From: Alphaproteobacteria bacterium
GTDB taxonomy: Bacteria > Pseudomonadota > Alphaproteobacteria > Rhodobacterales > Rhodobacteraceae
Direction of reading: 5' to 3'
Length of the DNA: 64,000 nt
NCBI GenBank assembly: GCA_030425395.1
Contig: JAUIAS010000004.1
Location: 62,001-126,000 of the forward strand
Made by a program: the position numbers and the translations under genes. A model generated the notes under the pieces. That model was not told where the DNA came from and did not search any database. It saw only the letters and a list, made by a program, of their open reading frames with translations. Positions within the stretch are counted from its first letter, which is position 1. Each line of letters opens with the position of its first letter. Below are positions 1 through 9,686 of this stretch, piece by piece.

Positions 1-585
1 CGGGTTCTGGACGTTGCGCTGGTCATCCTGACGCTGCCGGTATCGGTTCCTCTGGTGTTGCTGTTTGCCTTGGCATTGTTCGTCGAAAGCGGTCAGCCCT
101 TCTATCAGCAAAAGCGGGTTGGCCGGGGCGGGCGCGAGTTTTCCATCTGGAAACTGCGCACGATGGTGCGGGACGCAGATGCGCGTCTTGCCACGCTTCT
201 TGATAGTGACATCAAACTGCGGGCGGAATGGAACGCCACGCAAAAGCTCAAGAACGATCCGCGTATCACGCCGGTGGGCCGGTTCCTGCGCGCGACGTCG
301 CTTGATGAGGTGCCACAGCTGTTCAACGTGCTTCTTGGGGACATGAGCCTTGTCGGCCCGCGTCCAATGTTGCCGGACCAACTGCCGCTCTATGGTAACC
401 CCAAGGCATACTTTGCGCTGCGTCCAGGTCTGACCGGTCTGTGGCAGGTCAGTGACCGCAACGAAAGCTACTTTTCCTATCGGTCGGTTCTCGACCGTCA
501 GTATCTCAAGACCTTGTCAATCTGGCAGGACCTGGCGATCATGCTGCGAACCGTAAGCGTTGTGCTGCGCCGCACCGGATACTGA
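1..585 (+). CDS. ExoY-type undecaprenyl-phosphate sugar phosphotransferase (5' end cut off)
   Basis: The frame is open from the first base, so the protein begins outside the window; about 194 residues are visible. It matches the C-terminal catalytic part of bacterial sugar transferases, which move a hexose 1-phosphate from a nucleotide sugar to undecaprenyl phosphate and start repeat-unit synthesis at the inner membrane. Seen: a hydrophobic segment at the left edge (roughly bases 10-90), then KRVGRGG, WKLRTM, DPRITPVGRFLR, LDEVPQL, SLVGPRP and the end motif RPGLTGLWQ. The protein ends at GY shortly after the last motif, as is usual. It is first of a co-directional set with the CpsD-like and Wzz-like genes, so it is the likely priming enzyme of this polysaccharide. 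The sugar cannot be read from sequence. Confidence 0.93.
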   Translation, partial: RVLDVALVILTLPVSVPLVLLFALALFVESGQPFYQQKRVGRGGREFSIWKLRTMVRDADARLATLLDSDIKLRAEWNATQKLKNDPRITPVGRFLRATSLDEVPQLFNVLLGDMSLVGPRPMLPDQLPLYGNPKAYFALRPGLTGLWQVSDRNESYFSYRSVLDRQYLKTLSIWQDLAIMLRTVSVVLRRTGY

Positions 586-664
586 TTAAAAAAACATCAT
601 AGCTGGCCGCGCCATTTGAGATATACATCGGGTGGCGCGGAACCCGGGGGCAAGGGTGTCAGTG

Positions 665-1870
665 ATGAAGAACGAAACCTACAATATGAACGACCGCACA
701 TTGCGTGCACGCGACGACAGCTTGGCAAGTGGAACGCGGTTCCGTCGGTTCAAGCGGGCTGGACATACCGATCACGGTGATCCGGCCAAGGCGTCAGAAG
801 AATCTGCGGATCAAAACGGCACTGCATTCGATGCCGAGGCATCCGAAGAAGTGACAGCGATCCGGCCCGAGGATTGGATGGATGAGGTGCGCGCGCAGAC
901 AGCGCCACTCAGAAATCAAGCCCCGGCGTCAAGAACGCGCCGCGAACCCGACAGCCGGGCCCACGTGCAGCGCAAGAAGGCGGCACCGATGCCGCTGGAA
1001 GATCCGGTTTATTTGCCGGAACACGAAGACGAGGACGAAGCGTTTGCGCGTAGTTTGTCGCGTGCTGTGTCGATGCCGGACTCTCACGATCAGGCATCCT
1101 CGGGTATGGACTGGGACGATGCGCACGTCGCTACGCCAAACCTGCCGGCGGTTGCCCACGATGTATGGCGGCACCTGCCTTTGGTGCGGTCAAATCTGAG
1201 CCCCGAGCTTTTGGGCCATGCTACTGGCGTGATCAGCCCATTGCGTGACGATCCGGCGGCCCGCGCCTTTGACTTGCTGCGCACCCGACTGGTCAGCACG
1301 CTCAAGACCAATGGATGGCGCCGGGTCGCAGTTGCGGCACCGACGACTGGATGCGGCAGCACGTTTGTCGCGCTCAATCTCGCTTTGAGCCTGTCGCGGA
1401 TGCCGCATAGCCGTACCGTTCTCATGGACCTGAACCAACGCAACCCGGATCTTGGGCCGATGATTGGCGTGCGGGGGGCGGCGGATGCCCACCACTTTCT
1501 GCGCGGTCAGGTCGAACCAGAGGACTACTTTCTGCGCGTGTCCGATCAGTTGGCCGTTGGCGTTTCAGATAATGTCTATCCGGATGCATCCGACCTTTTG
1601 CACAATCCGTTGTGCGCGGTTTCTCTGGAACGGATGCAGAAACAGCTTTCTCCGGATGTCGTGGTTTATGATTTGCCGCCAATCCTTGCACTTGATGATC
1701 TGGCGGCGTTTCTGCCGCAGGTAGATGGCGTGTTGCTGGTTTCTGACGGGACCAAAACCACGGCGCGCCACATCGCGGATTGCGAACGTATCCTGCGCGG
1801 GCAGACTGAACTTTTGGGTGTTGTGCTCAACAAAGCGCGTAAATCCGAGGCTGCCGCCAGCGCCGCGTGA
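665..1870 (+). CDS. CpsD/CapB-like polysaccharide-synthesis ATPase with degenerate P-loop
   Basis: About 401 residues. The first ~190 are charged and low in complexity; the C-terminal half has the MinD/BY-kinase fold. The Walker A motif reads TTGCGSTF: residue 232 (codon AGC at 1358-1360) is Ser where the family has the ATP-binding Lys. Walker A' (LMDLNQRNPDL) and Walker B (VVVYDLPP) keep their Asp residues. The C-terminus has no tyrosine cluster. BY-kinases normally work with Wzz to set chain length; this one may not hydrolyse ATP or phosphorylate itself. ATG 665 is chosen because AAGGG lies 8 bases upstream; a GTG at 632 extends the frame by 11 residues. It sits between the ExoY-like and Wzz-like genes. 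Confidence 0.85.
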   Translation: MKNETYNMNDRTLRARDDSLASGTRFRRFKRAGHTDHGDPAKASEESADQNGTAFDAEASEEVTAIRPEDWMDEVRAQTAPLRNQAPASRTRREPDSRAHVQRKKAAPMPLEDPVYLPEHEDEDEAFARSLSRAVSMPDSHDQASSGMDWDDAHVATPNLPAVAHDVWRHLPLVRSNLSPELLGHATGVISPLRDDPAARAFDLLRTRLVSTLKTNGWRRVAVAAPTTGCGSTFVALNLALSLSRMPHSRTVLMDLNQRNPDLGPMIGVRGAADAHHFLRGQVEPEDYFLRVSDQLAVGVSDNVYPDASDLLHNPLCAVSLERMQKQLSPDVVVYDLPPILALDDLAAFLPQVDGVLLVSDGTKTTARHIADCERILRGQTELLGVVLNKARKSEAAASAA

Positions 1871-1984
1871 TCATGCGTCATAGTTTCGCCGTTTTGCCCG
1901 GTTATACTTCGGGCAAAGCAAACCGGTCACAAGACTGAATTCGAGGCAAGAGCAGGGCGCGTCGGTAACGAGTGCGTAGGGAAT

Positions 1985-3274
1985 ATGGGGCCGATCTATT
2001 CGATCGCAGATGCAATTGATCTCCTGCGCCGTCGCGCGCGGCTGATTGCGATTGTCACTTTCATAGGCAGCATCGTGTCAGTGTTCATCGCGCTGTCCGA
2101 GGCGCATGTCTATGAATCCGTCGAAGTCATCCAGATCCAGCGGCCGGAAATCGCCACAACGCTGGCACCTTCGACTGTTGATGGTTCGGCCGCGCGGCGG
2201 TTGCAGTTGATCCAGCAGAGGCTGACAACGCGGGGCACGATCCTCGAAGTGATCGACAAATTCAACATGTTTGAAGATCGCGATGACATGACGGAAACGC
2301 AAAAGGTTGTCCGTCTGCGCAATGCCATCGAAATCGACGATATTGCCGCAGCACAGGGTGGGATCGAAGACGGGACGGTATCCGTCGTCACCGTGATTGC
2401 GCGCGATTCAGACCCGTATCTGGCCCAGGCGCTGGCCAGCGAATTTGCCAGGCGCACCGTGGAACTTGCCGCGATGGAGCGTCTCCAGCAGGCCCGTGCG
2501 ACGCTGGATTTCTTTGCCGAGCAAGAAGACCGGATGGTTTCGTCGATCAACGCATTGGAAGAGGAAATCACGGATTTCCGCCTTCGTAACGATGTGGCCA
2601 TTGACGGCACACTGGAATTCCGGCGATCCGAAATCTCGACCATCAACGCCGCTCTGCTCGAGATCGAGCGCGAGCGGATTGGATTGATGCAAGAGGCCCA
2701 GCAGATTGACCCGAACGCGCGCGAATCCACCCGTTTGCGGCTGATGGCCGAATTCAATTCCGAACTTGCGTCGCTGGACGAACAGTCCAAGCTGCTGAAT
2801 GAACGCCGCAACCAACTTCAGGACTCCATCAAGACGTCCCCGGAAATGGATCGCCAGTTGGGCATCTACGATCGCCAACTCGAACAGCTTAACCAGCAGC
2901 TTGACGTGATCTCGAACCGCCGTGTCGAAGCCGAAGTCAGCCTGCGCTTGGAAACGCAGCGTCAGGCCGAACGTTTGACCGTTATTGAACCTGCTGCATT
3001 TCCTGAATTGCCGATCACCCCACCGCGTCGCAACAAGGCGATTGTCGGCGCTTTGGCAAGCTTTGTTCTGGGCGTGGGCATAGCCTTCCTTCTGGACCTG
3101 ATGCATCCTGTGCTGCGCTCGGCCCGCCAGATGGAGCGCGAGATCGGAATCGCGCCGGTGGTCTGCATCCCGATGGTCGGTGACGATGAACCCAGAAGGC
3201 CGAAAAACGGACTGTTTGCGCGGCTTAGACGGCGGTGGTTGGATCGGTTAGACGGTCGGCTGGAACGCGGCTGA
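1985..3274 (+). CDS. Wzz/GumC-like polysaccharide chain-length determinant
   Basis: 429 residues. It has the family's layout: a transmembrane segment near residues 20-38, a long periplasmic part rich in Glu, Arg and Gln that looks coiled-coil (about 150-335), a proline-rich ITPPRR motif, and a second membrane segment near 350-372 with a short cytoplasmic tail. Such proteins oligomerise in the inner membrane and control polymer length and export with Wzy. The kinase domain often fused to GumC/ExoP proteins is absent; the separate CpsD-like gene upstream takes that place. AGGGA lies just 5' of the ATG. The gene ends about 150 bp before the convergent flippase gene. Confidence 0.9.
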   Translation: MGPIYSIADAIDLLRRRARLIAIVTFIGSIVSVFIALSEAHVYESVEVIQIQRPEIATTLAPSTVDGSAARRLQLIQQRLTTRGTILEVIDKFNMFEDRDDMTETQKVVRLRNAIEIDDIAAAQGGIEDGTVSVVTVIARDSDPYLAQALASEFARRTVELAAMERLQQARATLDFFAEQEDRMVSSINALEEEITDFRLRNDVAIDGTLEFRRSEISTINAALLEIERERIGLMQEAQQIDPNARESTRLRLMAEFNSELASLDEQSKLLNERRNQLQDSIKTSPEMDRQLGIYDRQLEQLNQQLDVISNRRVEAEVSLRLETQRQAERLTVIEPAAFPELPITPPRRNKAIVGALASFVLGVGIAFLLDLMHPVLRSARQMEREIGIAPVVCIPMVGDDEPRRPKNGLFARLRRRWLDRLDGRLERG

Positions 3275-3428
3275 CCCAACTGGGCAAGTGGTCTGGCTGC
3301 CCGATAACAGGTCCAAGTCTTCCTGATCCCGGCCCGGTTCAGCGGATCGCTGCGCATCATTTGATGTTCGTTGCCAGAACGGGACCGGCGAAAACACGGC
3401 CACGGTCCGGCTGTTCACACGATTTATG

Positions 3429-4817
3429 TCAGAAGCCGCGCACCACTTCGGTCGGCAACAACATCAGGGCGTCCCAATGCAACCAGACCGCACCGGCCCC
3501 CGCCACCAGTGCGACACATGAGGCGATCAGATCATGGCGCATGTCATGCGCGCCGTGACGCCGGGCCAGCCAGATCAGAACCGGATGCGACACGATATGG
3601 CTCGCCCCCATCCCGATCAGCGCCCCGACCAGACCGTAGGTTGTCACACCGATCAGGATAAACGCGATCCCAAGGAACGCGCGGCAACTGGTATAGATAA
3701 AGAAGGTGCGGCTATCACCCGCCGCCAGTGCGGACTGATCGTAGGACATACCGATAACATGCGGCAAAAGCCCCAGTGCGACGCCAACGATAATGGCCCC
3801 GGACATGGTATAGCGCGGGTCATAGAGCAAGCCGACGATCCAGGGCCCGCTATAGGCCATCACCAGCATGGCGGACATGATGCTGACCGTCATAACGAGC
3901 CGCATGCGCCCGATCCGGTCAAAGTTCTCTCGGCTCTCGGTGGGGGGCTTTTCCCGATAAAGCGGGATCAACAGGCGATTGACCAGAACGTGGCCAATAC
4001 CGGCGGGAAAGTTGGCAAGGAAAAAGCCGATATTGTAGATGCCGAGGATTTCCAATGTCAGGAACCTGCCCAGAATGGCCTTGTCGCCCTGCGATGTCAT
4101 GAAATAGCAGGCCGTGCTCAGGAAGATCCACTTGCCAAAGTGCATAAGCTCTTGCGCAGCCGGGCGTTCCCACTTGAAACGGTTGGCCTTGCCGGGCAGG
4201 AACACCGATGTCAGGACGAGCTTGGCAAGCGGTGCCACCAATCCGCCAAGTACCAAAGCCCAGACCGATTGCATGAGATAGGCCAGCACCACCATAAACG
4301 TGACGCCGATGACCTGCGACAGCAAATCGAGGGACGTGACACGACCCAGCAAAAGGTGACGATGCGCGGTTTCGATCCGGGTCGGGTTGAACCCCGCGAT
4401 TGCCAGGGACAGACCCGCCACCGGCAGATACATGGCCAGTGCCGGTTCGCCGTAAAAATTGGCCACGGGCAAAGCCAGAATTCCGGTGATACCGCACAAA
4501 AGCAGCCCGCGGATGACCTGAATGGTCCAGGCAGTGTCAAGAAACACCTGTTCATCGCCGCGTTTGCTCTGAGAAATGGATGGGCCAACGCCCACGTCCG
4601 AAAACATCGCAAGGCCCACGGTAACCACCGAGACGATCGCCATGATGCCAAAGGCTTCGGGAAACAGAAGGCGGGTCAGAATGAGGTTGGACGCCAAGCG
4701 CAGTGCCTGCGATCCGCCATGACCCAGAAGAATGGCCGCCGCGGCCCGAAGGGCCCGCGCCATAAGGCGGTCGCCACTCATGGTGCCGCGCACCTTGCTG
4801 ATAACAGTTCCTATCAT
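3429..4817 (-). CDS. Wzx-like lipid-linked oligosaccharide flippase
   Basis: 462 residues, nearly all hydrophobic, with about 12 predicted membrane segments and a basic N-terminus, as in the polysaccharide transporter (MATE/MOP superfamily) family. Features include LRLASNLILTRLLFPEAFG near the start and repeated Ser/Gly-rich helices. Known members flip undecaprenyl-diphosphate-linked repeat units across the inner membrane. In this locus it is the only flippase seen and pairs with the Wzy-like gene at 23.7 kb. The start could also be ATG 4781 (MSGDRL), which has a slightly better upstream AAGG. It is convergent with the Wzz-like gene and divergent from the GT4 gene. Confidence 0.9.
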   Translation of the reverse strand: MIGTVISKVRGTMSGDRLMARALRAAAAILLGHGGSQALRLASNLILTRLLFPEAFGIMAIVSVVTVGLAMFSDVGVGPSISQSKRGDEQVFLDTAWTIQVIRGLLLCGITGILALPVANFYGEPALAMYLPVAGLSLAIAGFNPTRIETAHRHLLLGRVTSLDLLSQVIGVTFMVVLAYLMQSVWALVLGGLVAPLAKLVLTSVFLPGKANRFKWERPAAQELMHFGKWIFLSTACYFMTSQGDKAILGRFLTLEILGIYNIGFFLANFPAGIGHVLVNRLLIPLYREKPPTESRENFDRIGRMRLVMTVSIMSAMLVMAYSGPWIVGLLYDPRYTMSGAIIVGVALGLLPHVIGMSYDQSALAAGDSRTFFIYTSCRAFLGIAFILIGVTTYGLVGALIGMGASHIVSHPVLIWLARRHGAHDMRHDLIASCVALVAGAGAVWLHWDALMLLPTEVVRGF

Positions 4818-4994
4818 GGCGCGACGCTAGGCGCGCGCGCACAAATGGTCAATCGGATCGCTCGATCAAGCGCGCAGAGCGTGGTTCTGTCGCAGGGAAA
4901 CGGCATTGCCGCTTTTCTTGTCCGGCCGGGCGCGGTAACCTTTGGCCATTATATTTCTAAACTCTGTTCACCACTCTGACTGACAGGCTTTCCT

Positions 4995-6194
4995 TTGAAA
5001 ATCGCATATATTCTGAACACATACCCACAACCTTCGCAGAGTTTCATCCGGCGGGAGATCCGGGCACTCGAACGGCAGGGCTTTGAGGTGGCGCGTCTTG
5101 CCATGCGTCGTCTTGGCGAACCCATGGACGATCCGCAAAACCAGGAAGAGCAGGATCTGTCGACCTACATCCTCGACAAGGGGGCAATCGGGCTGGGGAT
5201 GGCCCTTTTGCGCGAAACGTGGCGCGCGCCCAAGCGCATGTTTGAAGCGTTGAAGGTCGCCTTTGCGATGGGGCGCGGATCGCAAGCGGGGGTTCTGCGC
5301 CACCTGATCTATCTGGCCGAAGCAGCGGTGATCGCCGGGATGGCCCGTGAAAACGGGTATGAACACCTGCACGCGCATTTCGGCACAAACCCCGCCGCCG
5401 TCGCGCTGCTGACGCATTTGCTGTGCGATGTGCCTTACAGCTTTACCGTTCACGGTCCCGAGGAGTTCGACAGCCCCGAAGCACTGTCGTTGGGAACCAA
5501 GATGGACCGGGCCGATTTCACCGTTGGCGTCACCCAATTCGGGGTGGGGCAACTGAGCCGCTGGGCCGCCTTTCCGACATGGGAACGGCTACATGTGGTG
5601 CACTGCGGGATCGAGCCGGAACGCTTTGAGAATGCGCCGCCCTTGCCCGAAAGCGAACGGCTTGAATTGGTGGTGATCGGGCGGTTCGTCGAACAGAAGG
5701 GCCAGATGCTCCTTGTGCATGCCATGGCGGAACTCTCTGATCTGGATGTGCATCTCACGCTGGTCGGCGACGGCCCGATGCGCCCGCAACTGGAAGAAGC
5801 GATTGCCCGCGAAGGTTTGCAGAACAGGATCACGCTGACAGGATGGGTCGATGAAACCGGCGTCAAGGCCGCCGTTGACGGGGCCCACGCAATGGCGATG
5901 CCCAGCCTCGCCGAAGGTCTGCCCATGGTGGTGATGGAAGCAATGGCCATGGGGCGTCCGGTGATCGGCACCTATATCGCGGGCTTTCCCGAACTGGTCC
6001 GTCCCGGCGAAACCGGGTGGCTGGTGCCTGCGGGCGATCCAAAGGCATTGGCCGAGGCGATCCGCGATCTGGCCAACACCCCCCACGAGACACGCACAGC
6101 CATGGGACAGGCCGGACGCAGCCGCGTTCTGGAACGTCACGATGTGAACGAACAGGCTGCGCGACTGGCGAGGTTGATCCGCAAGAAATCCTGA
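4995..6194 (+). CDS. GT4-family glycosyltransferase
   Basis: 399 residues, GT-B fold. The N-terminal domain opens with KIAYILNTYPQPSQSFI, typical of colanic-acid-type transferases. The C-terminal domain has VVIGRFVEQKG and the GT4 donor-site pattern E-x7-E in AEGLPMVVMEAMAMGRPVI. It should add a sugar from a nucleotide donor to the lipid-linked repeat unit on the cytoplasmic face. The start codon is TTG at 4995; no ATG fits the N-terminal motif, and AGG lies about 8 bases upstream. It stands alone on the plus strand between the flippase and the minus-strand biosynthetic operon. Confidence 0.92.
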   Translation: MKIAYILNTYPQPSQSFIRREIRALERQGFEVARLAMRRLGEPMDDPQNQEEQDLSTYILDKGAIGLGMALLRETWRAPKRMFEALKVAFAMGRGSQAGVLRHLIYLAEAAVIAGMARENGYEHLHAHFGTNPAAVALLTHLLCDVPYSFTVHGPEEFDSPEALSLGTKMDRADFTVGVTQFGVGQLSRWAAFPTWERLHVVHCGIEPERFENAPPLPESERLELVVIGRFVEQKGQMLLVHAMAELSDLDVHLTLVGDGPMRPQLEEAIAREGLQNRITLTGWVDETGVKAAVDGAHAMAMPSLAEGLPMVVMEAMAMGRPVIGTYIAGFPELVRPGETGWLVPAGDPKALAEAIRDLANTPHETRTAMGQAGRSRVLERHDVNEQAARLARLIRKKS

Positions 6195-6235
6195 CCCGAC
6201 GGCAGGTGGCGCGGTTCCGTGCCTCCTGCGGGCGA

Positions 6236-6255
6236 ATTGTGGGCCAGAAGAAGAG
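6236..6255 (+). repeat. Weak match to the intergenic repeat tail
   Basis: Just after the GT4 stop the sequence GGGCCAGAAGAAGAGG resembles the end of the clearer repeat at 33037-33102 (GCCAGAAGAAGGGG). The match is short and may be a decayed copy. Confidence 0.3.
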
Positions 6256-6267
6256 GTGGGATCGGGA

Positions 6268-7125
6268 TTACCGGCCACGTTGCCAGATTTGTGCATTGCG
6301 CCAAAGCGGCGTTCGGGTGGTCAGGGCAACCGCGACATAGACCACAAATCCCAACGGATCGCGCAGGGCGCGGCCCAGTTTTCCGGCAAGATCCGGCGGT
6401 GTGACCGTGTCATTGACCAACAGAGCGGGAAAGCGTGCGCGGATCTCGGCCACACCCTGATCCTGCCTGCGGCGCACACGCACCAGATTGGCCCAGCCTT
6501 CGACCATGGGCCAGATATAACCACCCGCCACCTTATGACGTTCGGAAGGCGCAAAGGACAGGCGTGCGAACGTGTCGTCCGAGATCACGTCCGGCCACGC
6601 ACCCATACGGTCGTGCCCGGCACGATTCATCGCGAAAAGCCCAAATCCCGGCACATCGTCTGTCACAAAAGGAAGCGTGGTCCAGAACCCCGCGTAGGCG
6701 CGGGTGACAGCTGTGGTGGCGTGGGCCACCTGCGGTGTGCCCGAACCATAGCGCGGCGTGGCACCTGCCAACTGAGCGACCAGTTGTCCCATGACATCGG
6801 GCGACACGGTGACGTCAGCATCCAGATAGGCCAGAATATCACCCGAGGCGGCGGCGTCGCCAGCTCTGAGCGCACCGGGTTTGCCCCCCTTGGGCAAGTC
6901 CAGAACCTGCAAGTCCCAGCCTGCCTCTGCCGCGGCCCCGGCCATGTCGCGGGCGCAGCGCGCGGTGCGGTCGTTGCAGCCATTGGCCACGACGATGGCT
7001 TCGCGCTGGCCCAGACCCTTTTCAGATGCAAACAGTGCCGCGAGGCAATCGCCAATCACGGTCTCTTCGTTATGGGCGGGAATGATCACGCTCAGCGATG
7101 GGAGAGCAGCTTCAGCGGTCGCCAC
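6268..7125 (-). CDS. GT2-family glycosyltransferase
   Basis: 285 residues. GT-A fold signs: SVIIPAHNEETVIGDC at the start, VANGCNDRT for the nucleotide, and LAYLDADVTV carrying the DxD metal motif. The C-terminus has a short hydrophobic stretch (GFVVYVAVAL), which may anchor it to the membrane. The start is GTG 7125 with GGAGG six bases upstream, and it overlaps the end of the SGNH-glycosidase gene by 14 bases. It is the last gene of the seven-gene minus-strand operon, so it likely glycosylates the product of the NRPS/PKS proteins or builds the same polysaccharide. Confidence 0.9.
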   Translation of the reverse strand: MATAEAALPSLSVIIPAHNEETVIGDCLAALFASEKGLGQREAIVVANGCNDRTARCARDMAGAAAEAGWDLQVLDLPKGGKPGALRAGDAAASGDILAYLDADVTVSPDVMGQLVAQLAGATPRYGSGTPQVAHATTAVTRAYAGFWTTLPFVTDDVPGFGLFAMNRAGHDRMGAWPDVISDDTFARLSFAPSERHKVAGGYIWPMVEGWANLVRVRRRQDQGVAEIRARFPALLVNDTVTPPDLAGKLGRALRDPLGFVVYVAVALTTRTPLWRNAQIWQRGR

Positions 7126-9673
7126 GATAAGCCTCCATCGCAGCGCGCAGCGCGCGCCAGCGTCCGGTGTCGTCCGACAGATGGCGCAGATTGCCCCAAC
7201 TGCCCCATTTCGTGGGGGCCATCACATCCGAGAAGGCGGCAAAGAGATTGCCACCCCCGGTCCGTTGCCATCCCTGCAGGAGATATTCATAAATCGTGCC
7301 CATTTCCGGCGAATAGTTGAACGCGATCAGGAAATCGGTCAATTGGGCATCATCCACCAGCGGCCCAAGCCCAAGAATATGGGTGCCACCCTCGTAGACC
7401 AGCAGATCGAGTCCCCAAGCGTCGGCCACGTCCTTGTGATACCGGAAACCGTTGTTGATCAACCGTCCCACGGTGTTGCGCGGGCTGCCGCGTTCGGTTC
7501 CGTTCATGACATCATGCGCGGCACGGGCGATGGCCTGATCATACCGGTGCCGTTCGACAAAAGCCGCGCGCGCATCCCCGCGCAATCCCTCAGCATCGGC
7601 CGCGGCCTGCGCTGCGGTCAGGCTTTCGGCGATCCATGCGCGGGTGCGCGCAATGCCGTCCTCATGGCCCATCAACCCGCCGAAATATCCGGTAATGGCA
7701 TAGGCATCGAAATAGAACGCGGGTGCCACATTGTTGGCCGGGTCTTCGGCGACGAACAGAGGGGCGGTGAGGATCGGGTCTTCCAGACCGCGCCACCCTG
7801 TTTGCGTGGAGATCACATTGACCAGCCGCTCCGGTGCCTCAAGCCCGAAGGTTTCCGAAAACATCTCGGCAATCTGTGCCGCGCGCATGGCATAGAATTG
7901 CACCCAGGCATCCTTGGCCCCCCATCGGGCACGGGCCTGTGCATCGGCCCAGGCCGCCTGTTTGAATTGCCAGTTCCAGACTTCGTTTGAATATTCGACA
8001 TAGGCTTTGCGCCCTTGGGGCAACCCGTCACGCACCATGGCCGCAAAGCGCAAGATGAAATCATCGTCCGCCTGATGGGGCAGGTTGAACCACGGATCGG
8101 CACCGGTTTCCGCCACCAGCCGCAACATCAGTTCAAGCGGCATGCCGCGTCCCTGATAGGTATAAAGATCGGGCACCGGGCGCTGGGACCAAAGGCGAAT
8201 GTCGGAATTGTTGGTGTCCATCCAGTCCATAAAGCGCACGGCCGCAAAGCCTTTGACATGCTCAATCCAGCGGGGATTGAACACGGCCCCTTCGGCAAAG
8301 GCGGCGGCGTGATCTTCGTGCATGATGCGGATATTGCGCAGATAATCACCGGTTCGGCGTCGGTCGCTGCGTTGGATGCGGATTTCAACCGGACCGGGGC
8401 CGGGGGTAAAGGCAAAGCTGGCCTGACCCGTTCCATAACGGACATCACGGGCGCGCCCGCCGAACTCAAGAATGCCGTCGCCGTCGTATGTCACCAGATA
8501 CCGGCCAGCCATATCGACGGCCTCTTCCGGCAGATCGGTCAGAATGACCGTTCCAATTGACCCAAGACGGTTGGGGATGCGGGTGGGCCAGCCGTTCGCG
8601 TCAAGTATGCCTTCGGCGATCAGGTCGGACTCGTCCATGCCGCCCCAGCGACCGGCGACATGGCCGATCCATGGGCGCGCGGTTTTCATCAGATCAATAA
8701 GCGGGGCTTGCGTGCTCCAGTCCGACAGGGGGGCCAGATTGAGTGCGACCGGCACCTGCGCTGGCGGTCCTGCGTCAGGCAATGGAGGAATGCCGGTTGG
8801 CATTGCGCGAGCAGGCGCGTCGGTGACGGGTTGCGTCGAAGAGGCGGTGTTATCGTGGAGTGGCAAGGCGACCTGCGCCGCGACGAACTCGGCGACCACA
8901 TCCTGCATCGCTGCGGCAGTGGCTGGCTCCGGTGTTCTGTAAGGACGGCCATAGCGGTCGGATATCCGGTCGGGCAGCCCTTGTGGGCTTTGCCCTGTCA
9001 GCACTGCGAACTGGACCAGTGCAACAAAGTAGTGGCCCGCATGGGTCAGGTGGATGTTGTCCGAAAACAGATCCCCGGTGCGTCCGATCCCCGGAACCTT
9101 GCCCGCCGCAATCGCATCGTCCAGCGCAGCAAATGCCTGTCCTACAGGCAAAAGCACGGCCGGGCGACTGCCTTGGGGGCGTTGGGCGTTCACGTCATCC
9201 ACGATGGATTGCCAGCGTTCAAGATCATCGGCCAGTCGGCCGCGCCAATCCTGCGTTGCGCCGGGATCGGAATCGACCGGCGCGTCGTCGCTGCCGGATC
9301 GCAGATCGTGCCATGTCTCTTGCAGAAATACCTGAACGTCAGGGTTCATTGCATGCGCGGCATTGAAATATCGCAAGATGCTGCCTTGCGGATCGCTCCA
9401 TTTCAAATGGGTTGCCAAGGGTATGGCTTCGGTCAGGATCAGATGTGTTACCCCGCCTTCGGCCAGTCTGTCGCGGGCGTTTACGCCATCGGCCAGAAAC
9501 CCTTGATCCCAGTTGTAGTGCAACGGCGCGCCATTGATGATCTGCGCCTCGACGGGTGCGTCGATGCCACGGGCGGACAACATGTGATCCAGCATTTGCG
9601 GCTGATGCGGGCCGATCAGGCTATGGCCGACCATCAGAACCGCGCCGACCAACGCGGCCAGTGAATAAATCAT
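7112..9673 (-). CDS. SGNH-type domain fused to a clan-A-like glycosidase domain
   Basis: About 853 residues. Residues 1 to ~250 form an SGNH-like domain: GHSLIG with the candidate Ser near the start, LILTE, a QETWHDL block, and DNIHL, whose Asp-His pair fits block V. This part is clearly similar to the next upstream gene. Residues ~290-850 look like a (beta/alpha)8 glycosidase: YVEYSNEVWN has the Asn-Glu pair expected of an acid/base at strand 4, and LLVYEGGTH gives a candidate nucleophile Glu. I infer an enzyme that removes or moves an acyl group and cuts or trims a glycan. ATG 9673 is preferred (AAGGGG 8 bases upstream) over GTG 9700. Export is likely but the signal is unclear because the Ser lies so close to the N-terminus. 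Confidence 0.75.
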   Translation of the reverse strand: MIYSLAALVGAVLMVGHSLIGPHQPQMLDHMLSARGIDAPVEAQIINGAPLHYNWDQGFLADGVNARDRLAEGGVTHLILTEAIPLATHLKWSDPQGSILRYFNAAHAMNPDVQVFLQETWHDLRSGSDDAPVDSDPGATQDWRGRLADDLERWQSIVDDVNAQRPQGSRPAVLLPVGQAFAALDDAIAAGKVPGIGRTGDLFSDNIHLTHAGHYFVALVQFAVLTGQSPQGLPDRISDRYGRPYRTPEPATAAAMQDVVAEFVAAQVALPLHDNTASSTQPVTDAPARAMPTGIPPLPDAGPPAQVPVALNLAPLSDWSTQAPLIDLMKTARPWIGHVAGRWGGMDESDLIAEGILDANGWPTRIPNRLGSIGTVILTDLPEEAVDMAGRYLVTYDGDGILEFGGRARDVRYGTGQASFAFTPGPGPVEIRIQRSDRRRTGDYLRNIRIMHEDHAAAFAEGAVFNPRWIEHVKGFAAVRFMDWMDTNNSDIRLWSQRPVPDLYTYQGRGMPLELMLRLVAETGADPWFNLPHQADDDFILRFAAMVRDGLPQGRKAYVEYSNEVWNWQFKQAAWADAQARARWGAKDAWVQFYAMRAAQIAEMFSETFGLEAPERLVNVISTQTGWRGLEDPILTAPLFVAEDPANNVAPAFYFDAYAITGYFGGLMGHEDGIARTRAWIAESLTAAQAAADAEGLRGDARAAFVERHRYDQAIARAAHDVMNGTERGSPRNTVGRLINNGFRYHKDVADAWGLDLLVYEGGTHILGLGPLVDDAQLTDFLIAFNYSPEMGTIYEYLLQGWQRTGGGNLFAAFSDVMAPTKWGSWGNLRHLSDDTGRWRALRAAMEAYRGDR

Positions 9674-9686
9674 CTCCCGATCCCCT

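Noticed and set aside
3534-4979. Plus-strand frame of 481 codons opposite the flippase gene
   Set aside because: Very rich in His, Gln and Asp with no motif; the minus-strand frame is a clean membrane protein.
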